From assembly GCF_000737245.1 (NCBI RefSeq), contig NZ_JPQU01000015.1:1-64000 (forward strand): DNA of 64,000 nucleotides, given 5' to 3'. The notes beneath the pieces were generated by a model. It worked only from the letters and a program-made list of their open reading frames with translations, was not told the origin of the DNA and ran no database searches. Positions within the stretch are counted from its first letter, which is position 1. The number at the start of each line of letters is the position of its first letter. The position numbers were made by a program, and so were the translations under genes. The DNA comes from Pseudomonas syringae. GTDB lineage: Bacteria; Pseudomonadota; Gammaproteobacteria; Pseudomonadales; Pseudomonadaceae. Shown here in pieces: positions 26,855 through 36,133 of this stretch.

Positions 26855-27748
26855 TTATTTGGTTTTCTGCATCTGCTTGACCGCGCCACTGGCAATCAGC
26901 TCGGCCAACTCTGAAACATCCAGCAAGGCGCACATGTGTTCAATCACTGTGCCCGCCAACCAGGGACGCTGACCACGCTGGGTACGCCACTTGATCTCGT
27001 TGGGGTCAAGGCGCAGGGAACGGCTGACCTGATGCACCGCCAGCCCCCACTCGTAGCCTTGAACCGAAATTACATACTGCAACCCTTGTCGGAAATCATC
27101 GCGATAGCGATCCGGCATGATCCAGCGTGCCGTATCCAGCACCTTCAGGTTGCCGCTCTGGCTCGGCAGTATCCCGAGGAACCAGTCCGGCTGACCGAAC
27201 AGCGGTGTCAGATCATGGCCTGCCAGTGGATAAATCGACCCAAGGCATACCAGCGGTACTGCCAGGGTCAGGCCCGCGACATCAAACAACAGGCACTCGA
27301 ACGGTTCTTCTGCCCACGCTGGCCGACCGTCAGTGGCTGGTGGCGGTGTCGGATTGCGTTGCGCAGTCTGCAGGTGAACATCTGCGACCGACTCGACGAG
27401 ATCCACAACGGGCACCGAAACTTCGGGCACTACCTCAACTTCAACCCGAGCCACCACCGGCGGAGCAACCACCGGAGCTGCTACGGCAACCGGTACAGCG
27501 ACGGGCGCTGGCGCAGCGACTGCTACAGCAATCGGCGCCGCCGCTGCCAGCATCCGCGCGTCGTGAGCCTGCTCCTCAAGGACAGCTGCCTGGAAATCAT
27601 CCAGAACCACTGGCTCCGGCTCAGACGCAAGAATCGTGGGCAAGACTTCGGGCAAATCTTCAGTGGCATCCTGAAGCAGCGCATCCAGATATGACTGCAG
27701 CGCCACTTGCGGTCGTGTTGCTATCTCTACAGGCCGATTCAGGTTCAT
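26855..27748 (-). CDS. parP: ParP, CheW-domain protein for polar chemotaxis arrays
   Basis: The 297-residue protein has a long Ala/Val/Pro-rich linker (about residues 65-130) after an acidic N-terminus. A C-terminal CheW-like domain follows (about 145-285: FECLLFDVAGLTLAVPLVCL, LGILPSQSGNLKVLDTARW, WLAGTVIEHMCALLDVSEL). This is the form of ParP, which in Vibrio and Pseudomonas links ParC to CheA and recruits chemotaxis arrays to the cell pole. Position between parC and cheW matches P. aeruginosa PA1463. ATG 27748 is used; the frame opens five codons earlier. Confidence 0.87.
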   Translation of the reverse strand: MNLNRPVEIATRPQVALQSYLDALLQDATEDLPEVLPTILASEPEPVVLDDFQAAVLEEQAHDARMLAAAAPIAVAVAAPAPVAVPVAVAAPVVAPPVVARVEVEVVPEVSVPVVDLVESVADVHLQTAQRNPTPPPATDGRPAWAEEPFECLLFDVAGLTLAVPLVCLGSIYPLAGHDLTPLFGQPDWFLGILPSQSGNLKVLDTARWIMPDRYRDDFRQGLQYVISVQGYEWGLAVHQVSRSLRLDPNEIKWRTQRGQRPWLAGTVIEHMCALLDVSELAELIASGAVKQMQKTK

Positions 27749-27862
27749 ACAGGTGCCACACAATGAATAACGCGATTACCGCTTGAAAGAGTTATCGGCC
27801 GCTGTGACGCCCGACTTGAGGGGTTCTGTGTGCCCATGGAAAATAAACCCGTCGCGCACATA

Positions 27863-28651
27863 TCAGGCCACCTGCGCCACAAGCTGCTCGGACAGCAAAT
27901 GCTTGAGCAGCGCCCGATAAGCGAGCACCGCCCGACTCTTGTTGTCGAACTGTGAAGGGGTCACCCCAGCCCGACTGGCGTCACGCAATCGCGTGTCCAC
28001 CGGCACATAGGCCTTCCAGACATGCTCGGGAAAACTGTCGCGCAAAAGCTTCAAGGTGCCCATCGAAGCCTGGGTCCGGCGGTCGAACAGGGTCGGCACG
28101 ATGGTGTAGGGCAATGGCACTTTACGCGAGCGGTTGATCATCGCCAGGGTGTTGACCATGCGCTCCAGGCCTTTGACCGCAAGGAACTCGGTCTGCACCG
28201 GGATCACTAGCTGCTGGCTTGCTGCCAACGCATTGACCATCAGCACACCCAACAAGGGCGGACTGTCGATCAGTGCGTAATCAAAATCCTGCCAGAGCTG
28301 CGCCAGGCTTTTGGCGATTACCAAGCCCAACCCGTTCTGACCAGGAGATTGACGCTCAAGGGTTGCCAGCGCGGTGCTCGACGGCAGCAGCGAAATACGC
28401 TGGTCGCTGGTAGGCAGCAGAAGTTGGCCGGGAAGTCCGTCCGGGATGCTGCCTTTGTGCAGGAACAGGTCAAAAACGCTGTGTTCGAGCAGATCCGGGT
28501 CATGCCCGAAATAGCTGGTCATCGAGCCATGGGGGTCGAGATCGACCACGACCACGCGCTTGCCCGCTTCGGCCAATAGCCCGGCTAACGCGATGGTGGA
28601 GGTGGTCTTACCGACGCCACCTTTTTGATTGGCTACTGCCCAGACTCTCAT
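27863..28651 (-). CDS. parC: ParC, ParA-like ATPase for polar chemotaxis arrays
   Basis: The 262-residue P-loop ATPase belongs to the ParA/MinD group. It has the deviant Walker A ANQKGGVGKTTSTIALAGLL near the start (about 6-25), DLDPHGSMTSYFG, and the Walker B region DYALIDSPPLLGVL. It should be the ParC that places chemotaxis proteins at the flagellated pole, given ParP directly downstream. ATG 28651 gives the usual MRVWAVANQ start; the frame is open 11 codons further. Confidence 0.9.
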   Translation of the reverse strand: MRVWAVANQKGGVGKTTSTIALAGLLAEAGKRVVVVDLDPHGSMTSYFGHDPDLLEHSVFDLFLHKGSIPDGLPGQLLLPTSDQRISLLPSSTALATLERQSPGQNGLGLVIAKSLAQLWQDFDYALIDSPPLLGVLMVNALAASQQLVIPVQTEFLAVKGLERMVNTLAMINRSRKVPLPYTIVPTLFDRRTQASMGTLKLLRDSFPEHVWKAYVPVDTRLRDASRAGVTPSQFDNKSRAVLAYRALLKHLLSEQLVAQVA

Positions 28652-28696
28652 TGTGTTTTTTCCTCCCGCCATGGCGGTGGCCATACCGAGAAATGA

Positions 28697-29584
28697 CTAA
28701 CGTGCGGATGACGAAGAATTGACGCTATTACCCCGGGGAGCCGGGCTGACTGCCGACGGTGCAGTTTGTGTGCCAGCACGGCGCATGGCTGAATCCGGTT
28801 GTGCATTGGAAGTACCGGTCGCGGTGAGGCTGCGGCGCACATCCAGATTTCGAGAGATCACCAGCACCACTCGACGATTGCGCCCGCGGCCATCCGCCGT
28901 GGTGTTGGAAGCCACTGGCTGGAATTCGCCATAGCCCACCGAGGCCATGCGCGCCGGGTTGATACCTTCCATTGCGAGCATGCGCACGATACTCGCAGCA
29001 CGGGCCGAGGACAGTTCCCAGTTGGTCGGGTACTGCGCGGTGCTGATCGGCTGGTCGTCGGTAAAGCCTTCAACATGGATCGGGTTGTCGAAGGGTTTGA
29101 TGATGGTTGCGACTTTCTCGATGATGCTGAAGGCCTTGTCGCTTGGCATGGCGTCGCCGCTGCCGAACAACATGCTGGATTTCAGCTCGATTTCGATCCA
29201 CAGTTCGTTGCCGCGTACCGTCATCTGGTTGGAACTGATCAGGTCGCCGAAGCCAGCACGCACGTCGTCGGCAATGGTCTTGAGCGGATCATTGACGTTC
29301 TGGCCGATGCCGGCATCGGTCTGGTCACTGTCCTTGACCAACGGCTGCGCAGGCTTGACGGTGACCGGGCGCTGTTCACCGATGGTGATGGGCTTCATGC
29401 TTTTTTCGGGGTCGTTGAACACCCCCACCAAGGCTTCGGACAGGATTTTGTACTTGCCTTCGTTCACGGAGGAAATGGAGTACATCACCACGAAGAAGGC
29501 GAACAGCAGCGTGATGAAGTCCGCGTAGGACACCAGCCAGCGTTCATGATTTTCGTGCTCTTCGGGTCGACGACGTCGAGCCAT
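28697..29584 (-). CDS. motD: Flagellar stator protein MotD
   Basis: The 295-residue protein is a MotB-type stator subunit. One membrane helix lies near the N-terminus with the proton-carrying aspartate in SYADFITLLFAFFVVMYS (Asp22). A periplasmic linker follows, then an OmpA/MotB peptidoglycan-binding domain (about 130-250: HVEGFTDDQPIS, NWELSSARAASIVRML, GYGEFQPVASN). A Ser/Pro-rich tail ends it. With MotC it forms a second stator used for swarming in Pseudomonas; whether MotAB also exists cannot be seen here. It starts 6 bp after motC. Confidence 0.94.
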   Translation of the reverse strand: MARRRRPEEHENHERWLVSYADFITLLFAFFVVMYSISSVNEGKYKILSEALVGVFNDPEKSMKPITIGEQRPVTVKPAQPLVKDSDQTDAGIGQNVNDPLKTIADDVRAGFGDLISSNQMTVRGNELWIEIELKSSMLFGSGDAMPSDKAFSIIEKVATIIKPFDNPIHVEGFTDDQPISTAQYPTNWELSSARAASIVRMLAMEGINPARMASVGYGEFQPVASNTTADGRGRNRRVVLVISRNLDVRRSLTATGTSNAQPDSAMRRAGTQTAPSAVSPAPRGNSVNSSSSAR

Positions 29585-29590
29585 GGCGTA

Positions 29591-30331
29591 TTACTCCATG
29601 AAGCCTTGCAGCTTGAGTTCGATGGAGCGCGGGTTTTCGCCCTCGGCGATGGACAGCAGACCTTCGAGAACCATTTCGCGATAACGCGATTGGCGCATCG
29701 CAATGCCCTTGAGCTTGTTGGCGACCGGCAGCAGGATCAGGTTGGCAGAGGCCACGCCGTAGATGGTCGCCACGAAAGCCACCGCGATGCCACTGCCCAA
29801 CTGGCTCGGATCGGCCAGGTTGCCCATGACGTGAATCAGGCCCATGACCGCACCGATAATGCCCACCGTCGGCGCATAACCGCCCATGCTTTCGTAGACT
29901 TTGGCGGCCTGGATATCGCGGGTTTCCTGAGTCAGGAAATCCACCTCGAGAATGCTCCGGATGGCCTGGGGTTCAGCACCGTCGACCAGCAACTGCAAGC
30001 CTTTGCGGGAATAACTGTCCGGCTCGGAATCAGCCACGGTCTCAAGGCCCAGCAAGCCTTCTTTGCGGGCGATCATGCTCCAGTTGATGACCCGGTCGAT
30101 GCCACCTGGCAGATCGATGCGCGGCGGAAACAAAATCCATCCGGCAATCTGTACAGCACGTTTGAAGGCACTCATCGGCGATTGCAGCATTGAAGCTGCC
30201 AAGGTGCCGCCAAGCACGATCAGGGCCGCAGGACCATTGAGCAGCGCGGCAAGATGCCCACCTTCCAGATAGTTACCACCGATGATCGCGACGAACGCGA
30301 GGATCAGACCAATCAGACTCAAAACATCCAT
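29591..30331 (-). CDS. motC: Flagellar stator protein MotC
   Basis: The 246-residue protein is a MotA-type stator subunit with four membrane helices (two near 3-50, two at about 145-200, including MGGYAPTVGIIGAVMGLIHV). A cytoplasmic loop between helices 2 and 3 carries charged residues that act on FliG. ATG 30331 overlaps the cheB stop by one base (TGATG), which favours it over the GTG at 30340. The motC-motD pair follows cheB as in P. aeruginosa. Confidence 0.94.
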   Translation of the reverse strand: MDVLSLIGLILAFVAIIGGNYLEGGHLAALLNGPAALIVLGGTLAASMLQSPMSAFKRAVQIAGWILFPPRIDLPGGIDRVINWSMIARKEGLLGLETVADSEPDSYSRKGLQLLVDGAEPQAIRSILEVDFLTQETRDIQAAKVYESMGGYAPTVGIIGAVMGLIHVMGNLADPSQLGSGIAVAFVATIYGVASANLILLPVANKLKGIAMRQSRYREMVLEGLLSIAEGENPRSIELKLQGFME

Positions 30332-31485
30332 CAGATGCACGCCTCCACCAGGTGCTTGCCGATGTCATCCAGACTGTAAATCGCGTCCGCCAGATCAGCC
30401 TTGACGATCGCCATGGGCATCCCGTAGATCACGCAACTGGCCTCATCCTGAGCCCAGATGTGGCTGCCGCCCTGCTTGAGCAGACGCGCACCTTCGCGAC
30501 CGTCGGCACCCATGCCGGTCAACACCACGGCCAGCACTTTATCGCCATAGGATTTGGCCGCTGAACCGAAGGTGATGTCCACGCAAGGCTTGTAATTGAG
30601 GCGCTCGTCCCCCGGCAGAATCTTCACTGCACCGCGGCCGTCGACCATCATTTGCTTGCCGCCCGGTGCCAGCAACGCTAGGCCCGGACGCAAGATGTCA
30701 CCGTCTTCGGCTTCCTTGACGCTGATCTGACACAGCTTATCCAGGCGCTCGGCGAACGCCTTGGTGAAAGCGGCGGGCATGTGCTGAACCAACACGATCG
30801 GTGCCGGAAAATTGGCAGGCAGTTGGGTCAATACCCGTTGCAAAGCGACCGGGCCGCCCGTGGATGTGCCAATGGCAACCAGCTTGTAGGCTTTGCGCTT
30901 CGGCGCAGGTGACAGTGCAGCGTGGGCGCTACGCTCGGCAGGTGCAGGCGTCGCACGAGGTGGCAAGCTGCGGGTCGGCGCTGGCGCCGGCGCGGGGCTC
31001 GTGGAACGACTGGACACTGGAGCCGCGCTGACTGCCGGAGTTGGCGCAGATGCAGGCGCGGGCGTACTGAAGCTGCCCATCCGGCGATTACTACGAGCAA
31101 TGCTGTGGACTTTTTCGCACAGCAACTGCTTGACCTTGTCAGGGTTGCGCGAAATGTCTTCGAAATTCTTGGGCAGGAAGTCCACCGCGCCGGCGTCCAG
31201 TGCATCCAGCGTGACGCGGGCGCCTTCGTGTGTCAGCGAGGAGAACATCAGCACCGGAGTCGGGCTGCGCTGCATGATATGACGCACGGCCGTAATGCCG
31301 TCCATCATCGGCATTTCGTAGTCCATGGTAATGACATCTGGCTTGAGGGACAGCGCCAGATCAATTGCTTCCTTGCCATTGGTTGCGGTACCCACAACCT
31401 TGATGTTCGGATCTGAAGAAAGAATTTCCGTGACGCGACGGCGGAAGAAACCGGAGTCATCCACCACCAATACCTTGACTACCAT
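30331..31485 (-). CDS. cheB: Protein-glutamate methylesterase CheB
   Basis: The 384-residue protein has a receiver domain ([15 protein letters not shown], phosphorylated Asp55 in ITMDYEMP). A long Ala/Pro-rich linker follows (about 135-200), then a methylesterase domain with the Ser-His-Asp triad regions [15 protein letters not shown] and [10 protein letters not shown]. It removes methyl groups from chemoreceptors during adaptation after phosphorylation by CheA. ATG 31485 is preceded by GGAG. It lies 118 bp after cheA. Confidence 0.95.
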   Translation of the reverse strand: MVVKVLVVDDSGFFRRRVTEILSSDPNIKVVGTATNGKEAIDLALSLKPDVITMDYEMPMMDGITAVRHIMQRSPTPVLMFSSLTHEGARVTLDALDAGAVDFLPKNFEDISRNPDKVKQLLCEKVHSIARSNRRMGSFSTPAPASAPTPAVSAAPVSSRSTSPAPAPAPTRSLPPRATPAPAERSAHAALSPAPKRKAYKLVAIGTSTGGPVALQRVLTQLPANFPAPIVLVQHMPAAFTKAFAERLDKLCQISVKEAEDGDILRPGLALLAPGGKQMMVDGRGAVKILPGDERLNYKPCVDITFGSAAKSYGDKVLAVVLTGMGADGREGARLLKQGGSHIWAQDEASCVIYGMPMAIVKADLADAIYSLDDIGKHLVEACI

Positions 31486-31602
31486 AAACACTCCATTAGA
31501 GGCTGCACGCAAACCACTGAGCCCTGCAACGCCCGGGACTCATCGCTTTTTAACGCAGCCTGATCAGGCGCCGCAGGCAGCTGACTGCCCGCGGCACCAG
31601 GA

Positions 31603-33882
31603 TCAAATACGCCGTGCGGCGTAGCGCTTGAGCATGCTCGGCACATCGAGAATCAATGCGATGCGACCGTCACCAGTGATGGTTGCGCCCGACATCCCTG
31701 GAGTACCTTGCAACATCTTGCCCAGCGGCTTGATGACCACTTCTTCCTGACCCACCAACTGGTCGACCACGAAGCCGATACGCTGGGTGCCTACGGAGAG
31801 AATCACTACATGCCCTTCGCGCTGTTCTTCATGCGCGGCAGAACTGACCAGCCAGCGCTTGAGGTAAAACAGCGGCAATGCCTTGTCCCGCACGATGACC
31901 ACTTCCTGACCATCGACGACGTTGGTGGTCGACAGGTCCAGGTGGAAGATCTCGTTGACGTTGACCAGCGGGAAAGCAAAGGCCTGGTTGCCCAGCATGA
32001 CCATCAAGGTCGGCATGATCGCCAGGGTCAAAGGCACCTTGATGACGATCTTCGAACCCTGGCCCTTGGTCGAGTAGATGTTGATCGTACCGTTGAGCTG
32101 GGCGATCTTGGTTTTCACCACGTCCATGCCCACACCACGACCCGACACATCGGAAATCTCGGTCTTGGTCGAGAACCCCGGTGCAAAGATCAGGTTATAG
32201 CAATCGGTGTCACTCAGACGGTCAGCGGCATCCTTGTCCATCACACCGCGTTTGACGGCAATGGAGCGCAGCACGTTAGGATCCATACCCTTGCCGTCAT
32301 CGGAAATCGACAGCAGGATGTGGTCGCCTTCCTGTTCAGCAGACAGAATCACGCGCCCGCCACGGGACTTGCCCGTCGCCTCGCGCTCTTCCGGGGTTTC
32401 AATACCGTGGTCGACCGCGTTGCGCACCAAGTGGACCAGTGGATCGGCAAGCGCCTCTACGAGGTTTTTGTCGAGGTCGGTTTCTTCACCCACCAGCTCC
32501 AGGTTGATTTCTTTCTTGAGCTGACGCGCCAGGTCGCGAACCAGTCGCGGGAAGCGACCGAACACTTTCTTGATCGGCTGCATCCGGGTCTTCATCACCG
32601 CGGTCTGCAAGTCGGCTGTCACTACGTCAAGGTTTGAAACCGCCTTTGACATGGCTTCATCGCCGCTATTGAGACCCAGGCGCACCAGACGGTTACGCAC
32701 CAATACCAGCTCGCCGACCATGTTCATGATCTCGTCCAGCCGTGCGGTATCAACCCGTACGGTGGTTTCTGCTTCTGAGGCAACAGGCTTCTCGCCCGTA
32801 GCAGCAGGGGCTTTGGCCGGCGCAGGTGCAGGTGCAGGCGCGGCAGGCTTGGCAGCTACCGGCGCCGCTGCCGGCTTGGCCACTGCGGCTGGTGCAGCTG
32901 CGGGCTTGCCGGCGGGCGCAGCTGCAGATTTTGCAACAGCAGCCGATGCGGCGGCAGCCACTTCAGGCTCGAATTTGCCTTTGCCATGCAGCTCATCCAG
33001 CAAGGCTTCAAATTCGTTATCGGTGATCTCGTCGCCCTTTCCAGCAGCAGCCGAGGCTGCCACGGGTGCTACCGCTGCAGGTGCCGCAGCTACAGGTGCT
33101 GCCGTGGCGTTGGCATCGAACGAGCCTTTGCCATGCAATTGATCCAGCAAAGCTTCGAATTCATCGTCGGTAATATCACCGCTTTCAGCCTTGCCAGCGG
33201 CAGCGACAGGCGCGGCTGCAGGCGCGGCTTTGGCATCGACAGCAAACTGCCCCTTGCCGTGCAACTGGTCGAGTAGCGATTCAAATTCCGAGTCGGTGAT
33301 CTCATCGCTCGACGCGGCACTGGCCGCGGCTGCCACGGGAGCACTGGCAGGTGCTGCCTGTTCCTTCGCAGCATTGAGCGAGTCGAGCAGTGCTTCGAAT
33401 TCGGTGTCGGTAATTTCATCGGACGCGGCTGTCGCCACGACTTCTGCAGGCGTCTCTTCGACAACAGCTTCTTCGACCACAACATCGGCCGAAGCAGGTT
33501 CCGCCAGACGGGCCAGTGCAGCCAGCAACTCAGGCGTAGCCGGAGTCACTTCACTGCGCTCACGCACCTGGGTGAACATGCCGTTAACCGCATCCAGCGC
33601 TTCCAGGACCACGTCCATCAATTCCGAATCAACGCGACGCTCACCCTTGCGCAGGATGTCGAAGACGTTCTCGGCGATGTGGCAGCACTCCACCAGCTCA
33701 TGGAGCTGGAGGAAGCCGGCGCCCCCTTTTACAGTGTGAAAACCGCGAAAAATTGCATTGAGCAAGTCAGCATCATCAGGTCGGCTTTCTAGCTCGACCA
33801 GCTGTTCAGACAATTGCTCGAGAATTTCGCCGGCCTCTACCAGAAAATCCTGAAGGATTTCTTCATCGGCGCCGAAGCTCAT
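31603..33882 (-). CDS. cheA: Chemotaxis histidine kinase CheA with fourfold linker repeat
   Basis: The 759-residue kinase starts with a P1/Hpt domain (phosphorylated His49 in GFHTVKGGAGF). Then an unusual Ala-rich stretch carries four copies of (D/E)ITDxEFE(A/S)LLDxLHGKG near residues 155, 194, 236 and 285, followed by a Pro/Ala linker (about 310-365). The P3 dimer domain, the ATPase (NAVDHGIETPEER, GRGVGMDVVK) and the CheW-like P5 domain complete it. It phosphorylates CheY and CheB. The repeats lie where ParP-binding localisation segments are known in Vibrio CheA; that role here is inference. Confidence 0.95.
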   Translation of the reverse strand: MSFGADEEILQDFLVEAGEILEQLSEQLVELESRPDDADLLNAIFRGFHTVKGGAGFLQLHELVECCHIAENVFDILRKGERRVDSELMDVVLEALDAVNGMFTQVRERSEVTPATPELLAALARLAEPASADVVVEEAVVEETPAEVVATAASDEITDTEFEALLDSLNAAKEQAAPASAPVAAAASAASSDEITDSEFESLLDQLHGKGQFAVDAKAAPAAAPVAAAGKAESGDITDDEFEALLDQLHGKGSFDANATAAPVAAAPAAVAPVAASAAAGKGDEITDNEFEALLDELHGKGKFEPEVAAAASAAVAKSAAAPAGKPAAAPAAVAKPAAAPVAAKPAAPAPAPAPAKAPAATGEKPVASEAETTVRVDTARLDEIMNMVGELVLVRNRLVRLGLNSGDEAMSKAVSNLDVVTADLQTAVMKTRMQPIKKVFGRFPRLVRDLARQLKKEINLELVGEETDLDKNLVEALADPLVHLVRNAVDHGIETPEEREATGKSRGGRVILSAEQEGDHILLSISDDGKGMDPNVLRSIAVKRGVMDKDAADRLSDTDCYNLIFAPGFSTKTEISDVSGRGVGMDVVKTKIAQLNGTINIYSTKGQGSKIVIKVPLTLAIMPTLMVMLGNQAFAFPLVNVNEIFHLDLSTTNVVDGQEVVIVRDKALPLFYLKRWLVSSAAHEEQREGHVVILSVGTQRIGFVVDQLVGQEEVVIKPLGKMLQGTPGMSGATITGDGRIALILDVPSMLKRYAARRI

Positions 33883-33915
33883 TGGGGTGCTCCCTAAAAT
33901 TAAACGTCAACAGAC

Positions 33916-34704
33916 CTAGAAGCCCAGGCTCGATAGCAGATCGTCTACATCGTCCTGTCCGGACACAACGTCTTCACGTTTATCGGCATGAATCTGCGGA
34001 CCTTCACCCTGCTTGACATGTTTTTCTGGATCTTTTTCTGCGCGGATGGATTCTTCGTCATGCTGGATGCCTGCAAAGCGGTCTACATGACTGGCCATGA
34101 GCACCAGTTTGAGCAAATTGCTCTCAACTTCCGTGACCAACTGCGTGACACGTTTGATCACCTGGCCGGTCAGATCCTGGAAGTCCTGCGCCAAAAGAAT
34201 GTCGTTCAGATGGGTAGCAACCTGATGACTGTCTTTCTCGGTACGACTCAGAAAACCTTCGACGTTGCGGGCCAGCTCACGAAACTCATCAGCGCCCACT
34301 TCGCGACGCATGAAGCGTCCCCAGTCGGCGCTCAATGCTTTGGCATCGTTGCTCAAACCATTCATCAAAGGAGTGCTTTCTTCAACCAGGTCCATGGTGC
34401 GGTTCGCCGCACCTTCCGTGAGCCTGACAACATACGACAGGCGTTCGGTGGCATCGGTGATCTGGGACACTTCTTCAGCTTGTGGCATGTTCGGGTCAAT
34501 CTGGAAGTTGACGATCGCGCTGTGTAACTCGCGGGTCAGCTTGCCGATTTCCTGATACAGGCCGCGATCCCGCGCCTGGTTGAGCTCATGAATCAATTGC
34601 ACCGCATCGCCGAAACGACCTTTTTCAAGGCTCGCTACCAGCTCATTGGCATGTTTTTTCAGGGTCGATTCAAACTCGCCCATTGACGTATCGTCGTTCT
34701 CCAT
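33916..34704 (-). CDS. cheZ: CheY-phosphate phosphatase CheZ
   Basis: The 262-residue helical protein is CheZ, which speeds loss of phosphate from CheY. The catalytic segment ILLAQDFQDLTGQVIKRV (about 169-186) is intact, and the end DDVDDLLSSLGF is the C-terminal CheY-binding helix. ATG 34704 gives the family N-terminus; the frame is open 13 codons further. It follows cheY with a 19-bp gap. Confidence 0.95.
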   Translation of the reverse strand: MENDDTSMGEFESTLKKHANELVASLEKGRFGDAVQLIHELNQARDRGLYQEIGKLTRELHSAIVNFQIDPNMPQAEEVSQITDATERLSYVVRLTEGAANRTMDLVEESTPLMNGLSNDAKALSADWGRFMRREVGADEFRELARNVEGFLSRTEKDSHQVATHLNDILLAQDFQDLTGQVIKRVTQLVTEVESNLLKLVLMASHVDRFAGIQHDEESIRAEKDPEKHVKQGEGPQIHADKREDVVSGQDDVDDLLSSLGF

Positions 34705-34723
34705 AGCGCCCTCACGGCATACA

Positions 34724-35098
34724 TCAGCTATTGACGCGTTCAAAGATCTTTTCGATCTTTTCTTTCAGCGCCTGAGCCGTGAATGGCTTGACCACATAAC
34801 CGTTAACCCCAGCTTGTGCAGCCTCGATGATCTGGTCACGTTTGGCTTCAGCGGTCACCATCAGCACCGGCAGGTGCTTAAGGCGCTCATCGGCGCGCAC
34901 TTTGCGAAGCAGGTCGATACCGGTCATCCCGGGCATGTTCCAGTCCGTCACCAAAAAGTCAAAGGAGCCACTTTCCAGCATCGGCAACGCGGTAAGTCCG
35001 TCATCGGCTTCGGACGTGTTGGTGAAACCCAGATCACGCAGCAGGTTTTTAATGATCCGCCGCATCGTTGAGAAGTCATCAACGATGAGGATTTTCAT
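34724..35098 (-). CDS. cheY: Chemotaxis response regulator CheY
   Basis: The 124-residue single receiver domain has all key residues: the acidic pair in KILIVDDFS (Asp7/Asp8), the phosphorylated Asp52 in TDWNMPG, Thr82 in MVTAEAK and Lys104 in YVVKPFT. Phospho-CheY binds FliM and reverses the motor. ATG 35098 is the family start; the frame is open eight codons upstream. It is separated from fliA by 294 bp that contain a perfect 9-bp stem hairpin (35134-35154). Confidence 0.96.
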   Translation of the reverse strand: MKILIVDDFSTMRRIIKNLLRDLGFTNTSEADDGLTALPMLESGSFDFLVTDWNMPGMTGIDLLRKVRADERLKHLPVLMVTAEAKRDQIIEAAQAGVNGYVVKPFTAQALKEKIEKIFERVNS

Positions 35099-35133
35099 GT
35101 TCTTGTCCAATTCGACCTCCAAGCAGTCTTTGA

Positions 35134-35154
35134 CGCGTTCAGCACCTGAACGCG
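35134..35154 (-). promoter_or_regulatory. Perfect hairpin in the cheY leader
   Basis: CGCGTTCAG (35134-35142) and CTGAACGCG (35146-35154) are exactly complementary around a 3-bp loop, about 36 bp before the cheY start. No T-run follows, so it is not a simple terminator. It may be a protein-binding palindrome or an RNA hairpin. Confidence 0.45.
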
Positions 35155-35392
35155 CTGTTCAATCAATACCGGCACAGCTCACATCGGCTGCACGAAAAAC
35201 GACGACGGGCTTGGTAATCAACAGATATTGAAACCACACAGTAAATCCACAGACCGAATGAAAGTCATTTGCCCTTTCAACAGTCCGTGGAATAAATGCC
35301 CGTACGGCTCCAGCCTTGTCCACTGTCCCACGTAACGCTTTGCACAGCCGGCTTATACACGATCCCAACCAGCAACGGTTGCGCTTCGCATA

Positions 35393-36133
35393 TCAACGCG
35401 CTCGCCACTCTCCCAAACGCCCTCGCAAACGAGCTGCGCACTGGCTGTGTAACTGGCTGACTCGCGACTCGCTGACCCCCAGGACCTCACCGATTTCCTT
35501 GAGGTTCAGCTCCTCGTCATAGTACAGCGCCAATACCAGACGCTCGCGCTCCGGCAAATTGGCAATGGCATCTGCCAACGCAGCCTGGAAACGCTCATCT
35601 TCCAGATCACGCGACGGCTCAAGCGAACCGCTTGCGCCATCCTCATGCAGCCCTTCATGTTCGCCGTCCTGTAAAAGGTCGTCAAAACTGAACAACCGGC
35701 TACCCAAGGTATCGTTCAAAATCCCGTAATAATCATCGAGACTCAATTGGAGTTCGGCCGCAACCTCGTGATCTTTAGCGTCACGGCCTGTTTTAGCTTC
35801 AATTGTTCGAATTGCGTCACTGACCATGCGCGTATTGCGGTGTACCGAACGGGGTGCCCAGTCGCCCTTGCGCACTTCGTCGAGCATCGCGCCTCGGATA
35901 CGAATGCCAGCGTAAGTTTCGAAACTCGCGCCCTTGGTGCAATCGTACTTGGTAGAGACTTCGAGCAAGCCGATCATGCCCGCCTGGATCAGGTCTTCCA
36001 CCTGAACACTGGCCGGCAGACGCGCCAGGAGGTGGTAGGCAATGCGCTTGACCAACGGCGCGTAGCGCTCGATCAACTCATACTGCGAGTTTCGGGAGGC
36101 CTTGCTGTACATCTGATAGCCGCTCGCCGTCAT
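35393..36133 (-). CDS. fliA: Flagellar sigma factor FliA (sigma28)
   Basis: The 246-residue sigma factor has region 2 (ERYAPLVKRIAYHLLARLP, VEDLIQAGMIGLLEVSTKYD), region 3 (WAPRSVHRNTRMVSDAIRTI) and region 4 (LNLKEIGEVLGVSESRVSQL HTH). It directs RNA polymerase to late flagellar and chemotaxis promoters and is normally held by FlgM. The ATG overlaps the fleN stop as ATGA, which ties its expression to the flagellar-number regulator. Confidence 0.96.
   Translation of the reverse strand: MTASGYQMYSKASRNSQYELIERYAPLVKRIAYHLLARLPASVQVEDLIQAGMIGLLEVSTKYDCTKGASFETYAGIRIRGAMLDEVRKGDWAPRSVHRNTRMVSDAIRTIEAKTGRDAKDHEVAAELQLSLDDYYGILNDTLGSRLFSFDDLLQDGEHEGLHEDGASGSLEPSRDLEDERFQAALADAIANLPERERLVLALYYDEELNLKEIGEVLGVSESRVSQLHSQCAARLRGRLGEWRAR

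Noticed and set aside
28799..30193. 464-codon plus-strand frame opposite motC-motD
   Set aside because: Fully antisense to two confident genes, with a composition typical of shadow frames.
35155..35392. Possible FliA promoter before cheY
   Set aside because: GCCGATGTG is present on the minus strand near 35180, but no matching -35 lies at the right distance.
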